Shown here piece after piece: positions 34,663-46,938 of a stretch of DNA of 64,000 nt (position 1 is its first letter; every line of letters begins with the position of its first letter). This DNA is from Zarea fungicola. Taxonomy: Eukaryota; Ascomycota; Sordariomycetes; Hypocreales; Cordycipitaceae. Location of the stretch: positions 332,950-396,949 of the forward strand of contig FWCC01000043.1 in the NCBI GenBank assembly GCA_900169235.1, given 5' to 3'. The notes beneath the pieces were generated by a model. It ran no database searches and was not told where the DNA came from. It saw only the letters and a program-made list of their open reading frames with translations. The position numbers were made by a program, and so were the translations under genes.

Positions 34663-36927
34663 ATGCGCAATCGCCAGCTCGTCATGCCTACCCATAGCAT
34701 CCTCGTCTATTTGCTCCGTCGCGACTTGAGAATCTCTGATAATCCAGTTTTTCACCGTCTAGCTTCAACTTCAGATCATGGCTTCACGCATCTATTACCC
34801 GTCATGGTCCTCCCTCCCGACCAAATCGAAGCGTCTGGCTTTCTAATACCAGGCGAGACCTCTCCCTTCCCGCCTGCCAAGAGCAAGGTTGGCAACTTCT
34901 GGCGTTGTGGTCCTCACCGGACCAAATTTCTTGCCGAGACTCTCTGGGATCTCAAAGGCAGCCTCGAAGCCCGACGGAGCGGCGTGATTATCCGCATTGG
35001 AAGCCACGCCGACATTGTTCGTGCAATCATTAGCCATGTCAACTCCACTGGTAACGCCGCCATCTCCGCTGTATGGATGACCGATGACGTATCATTTGAA
35101 GAAGTACGCCAACAAAAATCCGTTTCTGCTGCCTGTGCCGCCGCCAATATCAATTTTGCTCTCATCCCGGATGAGAAATATTACGTTGATGAGTGTGTCT
35201 CTGACTAGCCTAGACATCTTGAGTCTCACTGTTCTAACTCTTCATGTAGTCGTGATATTGACCCCGATACCGACAAGCTTCCTGACGTATTCACAACATA
35301 CCGAAAAGCGCAAGAGCCGCTTCGCGATAAGCCTCGGCCCGTTCTGGCCTCTATCGAGTCGCCATTGCCGCCAATCCCACCAGCAACGTTGATAGTCCCG
35401 CAGACGTCTCCATTCCAAATACCTGATACTCTCGAAGCGCTCCAATTATGCTTTTCCAGGCCCCTGGGATCCCTTTTGCAGAGTCCGCCGCTAAAACCGG
35501 ATAACACAGAATCAGCCCACCCATTCCAGGGGGGCGAAAAACACGCACTGGATCGACTACACTATCTTATCAAATCTGGTGCCATGTCAGCTTATGCCGA
35601 AACTCGAAATGGACTGCTCGGAGTCGACTTTAGCACAAAACTATCCGCTTACCTTGCATTGGGATGCCTAACAGCCCGGCAGGTGCACAGTGAGCTCGTC
35701 AAGTTCGAGGATGGAACGGATTCGCGGTACGAGCAGGCTACAGGATACGGTCAAGGCGAGAATAGCGGCACCAAAGCAGTTCGTTTGGAGCTGCTGTGGA
35801 GGGACTACATGCGACTGTGCACCAAGAAGTTTGGCACAAAGCTGTTTGCCGCACACGGGTTCCGACAAGTCGATGGCTATTCCAAGGAATGGAAGACAGG
35901 CAACAACACAACTGCTAATCCAAACCAGGACCCTCCTCCACAGAAAATCTCTGAATCGATTGAGCGATTTCTACAGGGCGATACAGGTATGGGGCTAATC
36001 GATGCCTCGCAGCGAGAACTCTATGCGACTGGGTACACATCAAACAGAGCAAGACAGAACGTCGCTAGTTTTTTCGCCAAGCATTTGGATATTGACTGGC
36101 GTTATGGAGCGGAATGGTACGAATGCATGCTTGTCGACTACGACGTATCGTCCAATTGGGCCAACTGGCAGTATGTCGCAGGCGTCGGCAACGACCCCCG
36201 TGGTGATGCGCGAATCTTCAACCCAGTCAAGCAGGCATTTGACTACGACAAGCAAGGAGACTATGTGCGTGCCTGGGTTCCTGAAGTACGAGGTTTCGAA
36301 AACATTGAAAACGTATTCCAAGCTTGGACCGCAAGCCCTGAAGACCTCGACAAGCTCAATCTCACCAACCACATCATGGTGACCAACCCACTCAAGAAGA
36401 TTGATTTTACTGTTGACCGCAAACCAAAGGCGCCGCGACGATCGTTTACGCGAGGAAGAGCATCCGGAATTGCACGAGGTGGCCGCCGTGGAAATGGCGT
36501 CCCGGGCCAGGGTCGTGGAAACGTGACGATGGCAATGCCGTTACAGGCTGCCCCTGGACATATGGATGGTATGCTGAGCGCTGGACTTCCGACGAGTCCT
36601 CCAATGTATGGAGGAGCCCCTATCGGATATGAGCCGCAGCAGCATTATCAATGGAACACCCCGGCAATGCCCATGTCACCCACCATGCATCAACCAGCAC
36701 CACCACTTGCTCCCATGTGGCATGCCAACTCCGGCGCCCCAGTCGTCAACGGCGGTTGGGTCCCTATGTCCGCGACACCGCCAATGTACGCCGACTACAA
36801 CAATTTACATGGAAGCCACGGAAACTCAATGCCGCCAGTCATGTCTTACCGTGGTCGTGGCAATGGTCGCGGAGGCTACCTTCCTCGGGGCATCCCGCAA
36901 CATAGAGGGGGATACCCGCCGAATTAG
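34663..36927 (+). CDS. Cryptochrome DASH with RGG-rich C-terminal extension
   Basis: Blue-light photoreceptor/photolyase-family flavoprotein of the DASH class, which repairs CPDs in single-stranded DNA and in some fungi affects light responses. Exons 34663-35192 and 35250-36927, with a 57-nt GT-AG intron (35193-35249), give 735 residues; an in-frame ATG at 34684 would shorten it by 7. The photolyase N-domain begins ILVYLLRRDLRISDNPVF. The FAD domain has LLWRDYMRLCTKKFG, GYTSNRARQNVASF, DIDWRYGAEWYECMLVDYDV, SNWANWQYVAGVGNDPR and the DASH-specific FNPVKQAFDYDKQGDYVRAWVPE. The last 170 residues are Arg/Gly-rich (RGRASGIARGGRRG, YRGRGNGRGGY) plus Pro/Met-rich linkers, an RNA-binding-like tail. 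This extension is known from other fungal DASH proteins. No mutation is seen in FAD motifs. It probably acts in nucleus and cytoplasm. Confidence 0.93.
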
Positions 36928-38411
36928 AGCAGATCAAAAGTGACTGAAGCATTTTTTGGGATCGTGCATGGGCTTACATCGGTTCATGGGACATGATAGA
37001 CGAAGGTTACTATACTGGGTGCATGAGCTGGCGGTTTTTCCTTTCTTTCTTCTTTGTCTTTATTCCCCCTTTCCTTGTATGTTTCTTCTGAGGGGAGTTG
37101 ATGATTTTTATGATACCTAGAACTGCGTAATTTGACGATAATGACATGGTACATAGAGAAGCCAGTGCTATTACTGGTTATACTGTATATATGATTGCAC
37201 AGTGTCGCACTTCCGTGACGGGACCCCAGCCTCAGCAGGTGCTGGCTTAACTGTGCTCACGTTCACGCTTAGCATCATATTATGGCGTATTGCTTGGCAG
37301 ATTAACCATAGCGTCCCCTTCTTGTTAATGGTGCTATTCGTCTTGCAACGCTTCCACAGCAGTTGGTGGTGTGTGTTGCCGGGGAAGCAAGGTTGATAGA
37401 GTCGTACATGGCGGACATGGACCAGGGGATTGTACTCCCACCGCTCCGGCAGCCTTTGAGTAACGCTGTGGAATTGGAAAATGAGCGGTCCTTGACATTC
37501 TGATGCTACAATAGAAACTATTGCAAACTACTGTGGCCTGATCTTTCTTCGATAACTGGGTGCAACATAAAAATCCACTCTGGCCGTCAATCCGGTAACT
37601 ATATAGGCTCTCTACACAGTGGCAGCCACCAAGCGGTACGAACTGCCCCCAAGAAGCACCATTCCTAGCTGGCAAAATCAACCGGCCTACATCCCAATTT
37701 CAAGCCGTTAATAAATCTAACAATATTACCGCTAGAAAATTTCAAGGCAGCATATGGAAGGATGGCACTTGACGTCGTGAAACGAGAGGCATTTGTACAC
37801 ACTCCAACACAAACATGCTGTGTTAGGGAAACCAGAGTTTTCTTCCCAGTCTCCCGTCAGTGACTGTCGTTTCAGTCGGAGGTCTTCTTTGCACAGGATT
37901 CAGATGAGAGTCTGACAAAAGATCGGAGAGGTTCTTCACGTGAACCAATGGGTCTACAAGAGCTTCATCGTATCATAGAGTTTCATCTATCCCTGATGAT
38001 TCTTGTGTAACTGTTCTAAGTGGCGGTGATCGTATTGATAGGAGCTATTCATTCAAACTTGTCGGATGGTCGTTAGTCAATGGGCTCTTAATCAATGTTG
38101 TGCAATGCGTTGTATCTGCACGTAGTATGACGAGAGAGTGGTGTGGTCTGCATCAATCAGTATTACAGTACTGCATTCGTTTTTTTTCTTCTTTAAATAT
38201 CAGCCATTAACCCCATCTCATACCATGGCAGTATTTTCCCCTTCTCATCTTCATAGGACAGAATCGGAGTGGATTAATCGATAAGTTTGACCTTGATTTC
38301 CGAGTAGACATCCGTATCTTCAGGCTCCCCAGCCGTCATTGCCCGCCGTTCAATTTCGGCAAACTACTCTACATTTTTAATTCGACACACAAAGCCTAGC
38401 TCCATCAATAT
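36928..38411. other. Intergenic
   Basis: No gene is supported between the cryptochrome and the following plus-strand gene. It begins with the cryptochrome 3' region, which has T-rich tracts near 37035-37080, and ends with the promoter of the next gene. Confidence 0.5.
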
Positions 38412-40712
38412 ATGGAAGACTCCCAGCAGCCCCCGAGTTCGGTAGAGGATAATGAGGTGATGGTGGATATCGTCGACGATAGGACGCTTATAGACCTCAT
38501 CGCCGCCTATCCACAACCCGAAGATGGATTCGCGACGCATCTGTCCATGCCGGGTCTAGAGTACATATCCGAAAGAGATATTCGAGTTGCTGACGATTCG
38601 TTTCAGTAGGATCTATCCTTCTCTTTCTACCACTTGCATCTTCACATCTTACGTCTCTATCTTTGCCTGAAAAACTCACAATGTGGTAGGAATATGAGAG
38701 AGTCTACGCAACAATTTCAACGCCCTCCTGTACAATCAACCAGGGTTATACACATGGATCTTTTAAATCAAGAAGTGATTGACGCATTCTATCGAGTCTG
38801 TAATGAGGACGACTACTCGTCACGCTTGCAAATACTACATCCCGCTACTAGTAATTCCACAGACAGAGAAGAAGAAGAAGAAGAACTCGAGAATAACACC
38901 AGCACTTCAGTGGATTATGAAAACAACATCTACTTTCGGCGAGAAAACAGGGCTCTCGAGCGTCTTGAGGAGCAGGGTGTTCCTCCTCTCTACCCACGTC
39001 ATCAAATGCACCGCGTGAGACGAGATCCCGCTAGATTTGAAGCCTTGCTACGACCTTTTAACTTTCATCCTCCCATAAGCTTCAACATTAGCGGTTATTA
39101 TTCAAATTATGATGGGCACAGAGCCCTCAATAGTGAGGATGGCGCATTCCTTCAGCGGCAGGAGCTGCGATGGCGGCAGTTTCGCCGCGGGCAGGCCTAC
39201 AACCGCCGCCTGGACACCACTACACAGGGAGAGGCCGTTGCTAACGACGCCGAAGACGAGGGCGACCTCCGACGACGCCATACAAACGACCTAGTTCCCG
39301 GAAGCGAACCAGGCGGGGACATGGAGTTGTATTCTGATCTCCAGTCCCGCCGCGATCATGAACGTCGGTTCCTTCGTGAGCAGCCTCCGTGCCGGAACCT
39401 GTCCGAGTATAAGCTCGCTGTTAAAGAGCGGCTCCTACGTCAGGGTTTTCGGGTCCCATTTGCGCCGGAAGATGCATTCTTAACCCAGGATCGCCTCACA
39501 TCGTGGATTGAGTATATGGGAGTTGAATACTGGTGGCTGGACCAGTACAAGAAGAAGGCGGAAAGCCCCCGCCAGGATACGGAAGACTTGTATCAGGAGC
39601 TCCGCCGCAGCATTGCACTGCAACCTCACGAGAGCATAGAGTGGCTGCGCAGCAGGGATGCAACCCTCATGCGTCGCATCGAGCGGGATCAGGCGTACAT
39701 GGCCCTCAACCGCGCTGTCCTCAGAGTCCAGCGCCTGCGCGACTCCGCCCTCGCCGCTCGCAACCAAGCTGCCGTCCCCCGTGGGCACGCATCTGCCCTT
39801 GCCACTGCCGAGGCAGATGTTATGCTTGCCGAAGAGAGCAAACGCGTTGCTATAAAGCGCTACGAACTCATTGAGCAGTTTGTCAACCGCAGCTCGGGCT
39901 ACTACGCCTCGCAAAAGGTGGTGGAGAGGCATGCGCGCCTGATCGATTGGGTGAGGGGAAAGTATGCAGAGATTGAGCGGCAAGTTTTCCCAGAGGCGGC
40001 GGCAGCAGAGCGGGCGAGGATGAGCCAAACGACTGTTGCGTTTGTGCTGCCAGAGGAAGAGCCGGTTATGCTGGAGCAGGATGTCGACGCAGAGATACAG
40101 CCCGGTTGGGATACAACGAGTAGCGGTAGTTCAGCGAGTACTACCATAATCCCAGCCGCAGCACAGAGACGGCGTAGCCCTGGGGAGGGTGTTGTGTTTC
40201 GGTTTGGAGATGCAGCAACGACTATTGCTACTACTACCGCAGATGGCCCAACAACCACGGAGGCGGTTCAAGAACGGCATCGTGACGTCGAGAGGACATT
40301 GCAAGGCTCGTACGAGAGGCCCCTGACCTCCTCCTCATCCTCACCAATTAGTGATGCTACCACCGCCGTCGCTTCTCCTTGCCCTCTTGCTCCACCGCCC
40401 TCTTCACAGCCACCACCGAGTACTCAGCGCAGCATTCGCTTCGCCGTAGCGCGCGGCCTCGCTGCTGCCCGTGAAGCTGCAGCTCATGCCGCGAGGGAGT
40501 TTGATCGTCAAGCACACCCGGACAATTTGGTGAGTTCCACCATTCCAAGGGCTCCTACGGCACATCGCCGCCTTCGGCCTCGGGAAATGTCGAATGGCAT
40601 TTTAAACGAAGCGGAAGTTGCGCTGTCTTCTTCGTCGGAGTCAGAGTCGGAGCCGTCACGGCCAGTAAAACGACCGCGACTGATACTCAGACCTAGACCT
40701 CAGAGGGACTAG
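38412..40712 (+). CDS. Large orphan protein, coiled and Arg/Glu-rich
   Basis: I do not recognise this protein. Exons 38412-38605 and 38690-40712, with an 84-nt GT-AG intron (38606-38689), give 738 residues. The N-terminus is acidic and disordered (VEDNEVMVDIVDDRTLIDLI). Residues about 120-500 are rich in Arg, Glu and Leu with predicted helices, including two parallel-looking stretches (ALNRAVLRVQRLRDSALAARN and LAEESKRVAIKRYELIEQF). The C-terminal third is Ser/Thr/Pro-rich and ends in a nuclear-localisation-like SRPVKRPRLILRPRPQ. No TM segment or signal peptide is seen. The intron joins FQ to NMRESTQQ and the frame stays open to the end, so the gene looks intact. A nuclear role is a guess from the tail only. 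It may be a fungus-specific lineage protein. Confidence 0.65.
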
Positions 40713-41209
40713 CTATTTCATTTCTCTTTTGCCCTGTTGGCTTTCTCTTGATATTTTAATCGTTTAATCTTTTGCTCCTTTGCAAAGTCTGGATGGCGGT
40801 AGGGTCGTTCACTTCACGTGATTCCTTTGAAAGTAAGGCTGTGTTTAGATGACCAAAGTCAGATTTTATGGAAGGATTTAAATAAAAAAAAAAGAAAAGG
40901 AAGAGGGGGGTTGAAGTCGCCCGTGGATTTTGGCAGACGGCAACGGCAGTATGCCCTGGCGTTTGATCGCACGCGTTTGTCTTCGCGTTTGAAGTTTCTG
41001 GCTACAGGGGATTCGGAAGTCGGATAATAATGCTTGAGTACTGAAATAACTTCTCTACAACTATTACTACTATTGCATCTTATACATAAATCGTGACCGT
41101 TTGTTAGACATGGCTTGATGTAAACCGGACAAAAGCCACTCCCGTCTTGAAAAGAAAGTTTAACACAGAAAAAACACACGTAGATCAACATGGCCATCAC
41201 CGTCTCACA
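40713..41209. other. Intergenic between the orphan gene and the NLR relic
   Basis: No gene is supported. It contains the convergent 3' ends of the plus-strand orphan and the minus-strand relic. The exact end of the relic is unclear. Confidence 0.4.
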
Positions 41210-44200
41210 AATTAAATACACCAAAAGTCCTCGTCTCTTGGGGGGCAGTCTCACTGTCATTGCTTGTGCCTTTATCCATTTACCTTGGTAGGAATAAACT
41301 CTCTGGAGGCAGCCCGCCACGATCAACGTGGCCTTATGATCCGCCCCAAACTCTTTTTCAAGTTCCTCTAAAAGCTGTCGAAATATAGCCTCGGCCTCAT
41401 TAAACCTGCCTCTTCGTTAGTGTAAGAGTCCAATCATGTGGGTTGTCGTCAGCGTTGTCATATCGTTCGGGCCTAGCGCCTTCTTCTTCTGTCTTCCCAA
41501 TGCTCGAAGGAATATCCTCTCTGCACCATCTAGCTTTCCTCGCTTTGTATAGCATAAGCCAAGATCTATTGATGCATTTATTGTCTTGTCGTGGTCTCGA
41601 CCAAAAGCCTCTGTGTACCCTTGCAATGCTTTTTGGCAGATCCTTTCCTGCTCCTCGAGTCTACCCTGACGGCTATAAATAGTGTCCAGTTGTTTGAAAA
41701 AGATGCATAACTCTTCATTTAATATCTTTAGAGATCTCTTGTATCTTCCTGGAAACTGTTTTTGGATCCTCTAGCTCTTGACTCGGCTCTGTCTCTCAGG
41801 AGCTTGTCCATTGGTGGCATGAAATTCCTCTAGCGCTCTTCGGCTCAACTTCTCGACCTCCTCTATTTTGCCATCTTGGAGACAAACAAAGGCAATTTGA
41901 GTAATGGTAGAAGGCTTTGGTTTGTGGTTACGGCCAAAGACCTCTTCTTTACCTTCAAGCGCACACCTATAGATCTTCTCGCCTCAGCTAGTTTACCTTT
42001 ATAAGCATGAACCGCGCCAAGGCCATTTATGATCTCTAACACCCATCCATCTATAATGTCAGGTTTATTTTTATACCCTTCACGAGTCAGTTGAGATTCT
42101 CTTTCCGCGGTGTCTTGCTTTACCTGGCTGGTAGGCAAGACACCGAGTCGCTCGACAAGATCGAGCATACGCCTATGGCTTGAGCCAAACGTGGTGTGAA
42201 AAGCAGCAATTGAAAACAAAAACAGCTTTTCTGCATCATCGAGTCTGCCTTGACTGATGTAGAGACAGCCATGAGAGTGACTTAGCGGAAGAGTGATGGT
42301 GCAATAGCCGTCAAGGAGCCCAGAAGCTTGGTAGATGGGCTTTTCCCAACTGTGGTTCCTCTGGATCTGAATTTCTTTTCTCAACGTAAGAGACCGCCAG
42401 TCTCTGCATGGCATGAAAGGCGGAATTCTGGATTCGGTTTCGGTCAGGTCTGTCAACTTTGCGAAAGCCGTATTGCTCTATTTCTCCCGCCTCCTCTAGC
42501 TTCCCTTGGGACCAGTACAGTTCTATGAGCCGCTTGACCTCGAACGATATATCCTCCTCTGAGCCTTTATCGATTATAGCCTGTTTATATTTGGCTGCAT
42601 GGCGGAGAAGCCGCCACTGAGTTGCCCACCATTTGGGTTGGATTTCATTGGGCACGTGGGAAACAATGAGCTTCAATGCGTGGCGAGCGAGTCTTATATC
42701 CCATTCTTGATTCAAGATGTGTATTACCCATGAGTGGACAGAGCTGTGCAGACTATAACCCGCCGACTCGGGCTGCTCCCGCGCACGTGGAGCTAGCTCT
42801 ACCAGTCCGTGCTCACTCAGTACACGGATGGCCTGGGTAAAGTACATCTCGTTTGCTGTAAGCTCCTGCAGCCAGCGAGGGCTTGAGCTATCAGCATGCT
42901 GAAGAAGTTCGAACCAAACATCGTCATTGCTAAAGTAAGCCCAGAATTGAAGAAGCTTGGCGGAAAGTTCATTCTGCTTCTTGATGTTTTCCAGTGACAG
43001 TTGCCATGTGGAATGAAGCATTCTATCGTCATACGAATTCACTTCCGGGCTTACTTTCTGAAGCTGTGACCAGGACAATTCATATAGTCGCAAGTAGTCG
43101 GCACAAGAAACAGATGTCTCGCGCAAATATGCTCCAGTAGTGGCCAATGCCAACGGAAGCCCATCCAGCTTCCGAGCTAGCTTCACGGCATCGGGGTCTA
43201 CCAGACACGTTAGCAAGTACGCCGGAATTGATTGATTGCGGATGGTGTTACCGTTGATAAACTCGTCGCGTCTGGATGACTTGAGTGGAATTTCAAGGCT
43301 CTCGCTTATGTCCAGTAGCCTTTTCATCTTAATATATCGGCCAAATTTGAGTCGTAATGATCGTGTCGTAACAATAACGCAGCCTTGGTACGCCTCTAGC
43401 AGATATTCACGAATATCCACTGTCGTTGGTCTGTGTCTATCCCTGGAGGCAGTGGATTATCATAATTATCAAATATCATCAGCCACGTGTACTGTTGGGG
43501 CGACTCAACCAATCCATTACTTCCATACCAGCACGTTCAGCATCCTCAGATTCAATTTTGGTCGTTTTACCCGCATCGGGATGATGTTGCGATATTCTCC
43601 TCGAAACTCTAGCAAAACTTTGTTTCAGGGAAGCCTCATCTCTTATATTGAACCAGAATATGCCCGAGTAGCTGTCCTTGTATGTTTTTGCATAGGCCGC
43701 AGCGAGCTATGTTTTCCCAATGCCTCCCAACCCGTGTAGAATTGCGGTTCGACGGTTACCATCGCCGTGAAGAGTCCTACAAATAGATTCCAGTTCTAGA
43801 TTTCTCCCAACAAAAAGCTCTGTCTCTGTCACATCCAGACTAGATGTCACTGAAAAGTCTTTCTTGTCTTCTCCTCCTTCAGTTGGTAAATTTCTCTTTT
43901 GCACCCCAAAAGAGAGCAAACAGTGGAGAGAGTCAAAGCAGCCGCTCACCTTTAGACGCGCCGTCAACCATTGCTCGCAGTCGTCGGCGTGCCCAAGATT
44001 CGCCTTCTCCGTGTATCAGCGGCATGGAAACGTCAAATATTCCCAGCAGTCAGTATGCCTTGTCCTCTTGCCGCGTGGTTTTCCGCGCCTCGGCCCACGC
44101 CATTCGTTCCGAGATACTGAATCCGGCTAGAGGGCCTCCTCTGAGAGCTTTGGCTGGAATTCCAGCCACCTCGCAGATGATTTTTTCGGGGTTCAGTTTA

Positions 44201-44695
44201 TATGCCAAGCATATGCCATCCTTTGAGAAGAACTCGACAGACGCCGGAGCAAGGAGTTCTTGTAGCGACCATCCGTGTGTAAACCATCTGCTTCTGCGGA
44301 AAGCAGCTTCCCAATCCAGCGTATTGGCATTGTCTCCAGCATCAATTGAGGATATTGAATCATCACCGAGAAAATACATAACAATTGGTAGCATTACGGT
44401 ACAAAGCAAACATGGAGTTGACGGCTTCTTGCAATTCGCTGTTGTTCGGTTTATCGATGCAGCAAGTATCCACCCAGAAGTGATTCAGTCCATCGCGCTT
44501 CGCTTGCTGTCCGCAGAACAGGATCTTCTTATAGCCAGCCTTGGATTGTGCCGTTCGATCCACGAGATCCTTGAATGTGACCTCCTCATCGGCTGGAACC
44601 CATGTGTGCGACAATATGGCGTACTTTGGAACAGCGGCAATCAGATCTTTAGGCGGGCCAATGTCGCCCACATCGTCAAGTTGCAACAAACGCAT
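41210..44695 (-). pseudogene. Decayed HET-NB-ARC-TPR (NLR-type) gene
   Basis: An incompatibility/NOD-like receptor gene, now broken. From ATG 44695: a HET domain (MRLLQLDDVGDIG, YAILSHTW, FWVDTCCIDK, NSELQEAVNSMF), then a frameshift at a T-run (44371-44374); the next frame has FLGDDSISSID and GWSLQELLAPASVEFFSKDG. TGA at 44052-44050 replaces the usual Cys in DKAY-C-LLG. The NB-ARC P-loop LHGLGGIGKT is followed by TAG (43709-43707) where the family has Gln. A frameshift at a C-run near 43500 and another near 43421 frame YTWLMIFDNYDNP. A 369-codon intact piece follows (43420-42311; GLPLALATTGAYLRE is the GLPLA box), then TPR-type repeats (YISQGRLDDAEKLF, ARRSIGVRLK, LGLCYTKRGKLDGAERIFLRAL) in at least two shifted frames to about 41210. 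No splicing pattern explains all the breaks. The end is approximate. Confidence 0.85.
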
Positions 44696-46365
44696 TTTTG
44701 GGGGGTGAAACGACTGGTAATTAATGCGATGAAGTCGAAAGATTGAGTCATCCAGGAAATGAAGCTCAATTGCACTGCCCAAAGAAACGTGACTGTTCAG
44801 CCCAACCAGCCTGCGCCAGACCGGAATTCCCAGGACTTTCTGCTTCAAATATTGCATCATCAAAGGATAAAGCTATAGTTAGCCAGGGCTTTATTGGGGA
44901 AAATAAGTCATTCTACAATTCAAGAAGCATTACTGCCCAAGTCTCAACACTGGCGAAACCGGGACAGTTATTGTAACCGCAAAAGTGTGCTAGATTGGCT
45001 CTACTACCGCGAAGACCAATGCTGGGGTTCCGATAGAATGTGGTGAAACGCACGATGATGAAACTTTGCTGCAGTGTACTCATGGCTGCCACTACACAAT
45101 CCCAAAACTCAGCCACTAGTGACATACATAGGAACCTGCTTTTTTAATATAAAGATGGACGTAGAGTAGGTTACCGTTTGAAAATGTACGTATATTTCCT
45201 AAAGTATCTTCTTGCCTTGTCCTGTACTGACTAGGCCCTCACTCGGAGCACATATATCCAATATTCCTCCCACGATATTTTATTGTTTCTTTCTTATTTC
45301 TATCTTTTACTTACCTTTGGTTCAATTTTCGGGGTTCCAGCTATCAAGTCATCATTGCAACTTCAGAATCTGGCCTCAAAATTGTACTTACACTCAACTT
45401 TAAACCAGAGGGTCTTCAAGATTATCCCGGTTTGTCTCATGTAAACTGCTTTAAAAAGAGATATTTTTTTCGTTACTGCATAAGTTTCCAGAGCTTGAGG
45501 TTGAACTTTGCTACGCGTCGGGCTCTCGCTGCTGACCGATAGCCGGATTCCTGGGCTGCGTTCCGAGCGCGCCATGCCGCTTCTGAAGCTTCGGACACCA
45601 ACCCACTCTACAAGAACAAGATTCTAATCAAATGCAAACCTTTTATATCGGCCGGACTGAAGATGGACAGTTTAATGGCAACTGCCGTGTTCCTGGCGCG
45701 TCTCGCCTGCCGATCCCCGCTCGGTCAAGTGTCTAGAACAACGCTACGGTAAGCCACGTTTTACTGGGCCGGAATCGATATGCCAATCATCTTGGGGCAG
45801 CTTGTGCGCTCTTGGCCTGTTCAAAGTGACGTCTACAATGCGAACTACGAAGCCGAGCTTGATTCTTGGCAAGGGTACACCTGACCTGGCTTAGTCAACT
45901 GACATTGCTCGTATCGCTAGAGGTGCAAGGGTTGGCATATGGTGAGCCAATATAGCTGAAGGAAGGAGTGTACCTCATTCTCTTATCTTGCTAAGATCTG
46001 ATTGGTCGGAATCTCGTATAAAACCCACAATAGGCGCGCTGGAGATTTCTTGTTGAGAATGGGCTTCCAATCACGATCCAGTCGCTTTATCATATTTGTT
46101 CAAAGATTTCAAGGTGATTAAATAGTTTTCAATCATATTAAATATTCAAGGTCTATATATATCCAAGACTCCGTGAAAAAATGATATTACATCGTGAAAT
46201 GGCCCTTGTATTGGTTTCTGATATTAACAGTCCTCCGTAGGCAAAATTTTCTATGCTAGTGAATCCCGCATTGATGCGTTAAAAAAAAATTGATAAGAAT
46301 TAAAATTCCACCGCTATCATAACATGTTCTCATTTAAGCAAAAGGTATAAAGAGACGTATGCTAT
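44696..46365. other. Intergenic
   Basis: No gene is supported. It includes the promoter side of the NLR relic and, on its right, the 3' region of the GPI-type protein gene. The part near 46000-46350 is A/T-rich. Confidence 0.45.
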
Positions 46366-46938
46366 TTACAGCATGGCAATGGCAGCAAGAGCAGCAGCAC
46401 CGAAGGGAACCATGGTGGCAGCGCCGTTGGCAACGGGGACGGTGGAAGTAGGCTTGCTGGGGCCGGTAGGCTGGTTGCTAGCAGAGCCGGTGGGAGCAGC
46501 GGTGCCAGAGGGCTTGACGCAGTAGGTAGGCTTGTTGGCAGAGCCAGCCCACTGCCAGCCAAGGCAGCCGTCAATCTGGGCAGCGCAGTAAGACTGGTTG
46601 GCGTTGGGGGAGGTCTTGCACTTGATCCACTGAGCGTAGCACTTGTCGGCGCACTCGTCACCAGCAGGGCCGGTAGGCTGGGGGCCGACGGTGGTGCAGG
46701 AGGTGGTAGTGTGAGGCTTGGTGATGGTGCAAGGGCAGTTGGTGATGGTCAGGGTGGTGGCAGTGGTGACGGTGTGAGTCTGGTTGTTGACAACAACGGT
46801 GGTAGGACCAGGGCAGTAAGTCTCGTAGGAGGTGACAACCTCGGTGGTCCAGACAATCTCGTCAGTGGTGGTGGTGGCGTTCTTGGGCCAGGCGGCGGCG
46901 AGGCCAACAAGGGCAGCAGCGACAGCGAAGGACTTCAT
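46366..46938 (-). CDS. GPI-anchored Thr-rich wall protein (ccg-6-like?)
   Basis: Intronless gene for a 190-residue surface protein. The signal peptide is [16 protein letters not shown] (1-16). The N-terminal part has the Thr-rich motif [20 protein letters not shown] and [13 protein letters not shown], a recurring module of fungal wall proteins such as Neurospora clock-controlled ccg-6, as I recall it. A Cys-rich segment follows ([29 protein letters not shown]). A Ser/Thr/Pro linker leads to a small hydrophobic tail ([11 protein letters not shown]) with an upstream small-residue site (ANGAA) that fits GPI cleavage. Third positions are strongly G/C biased, which points to high expression. A TATAAGG lies 148 bases upstream (47092-47086). 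It probably sits in the cell wall or plasma membrane. Confidence 0.85.
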   Translation of the reverse strand: MKSFAVAAALVGLAAAWPKNATTTTDEIVWTTEVVTSYETYCPGPTTVVVNNQTHTVTTATTLTITNCPCTITKPHTTTSCTTVGPQPTGPAGDECADKCYAQWIKCKTSPNANQSYCAAQIDGCLGWQWAGSANKPTYCVKPSGTAAPTGSASNQPTGPSKPTSTVPVANGAATMVPFGAAALAAIAML

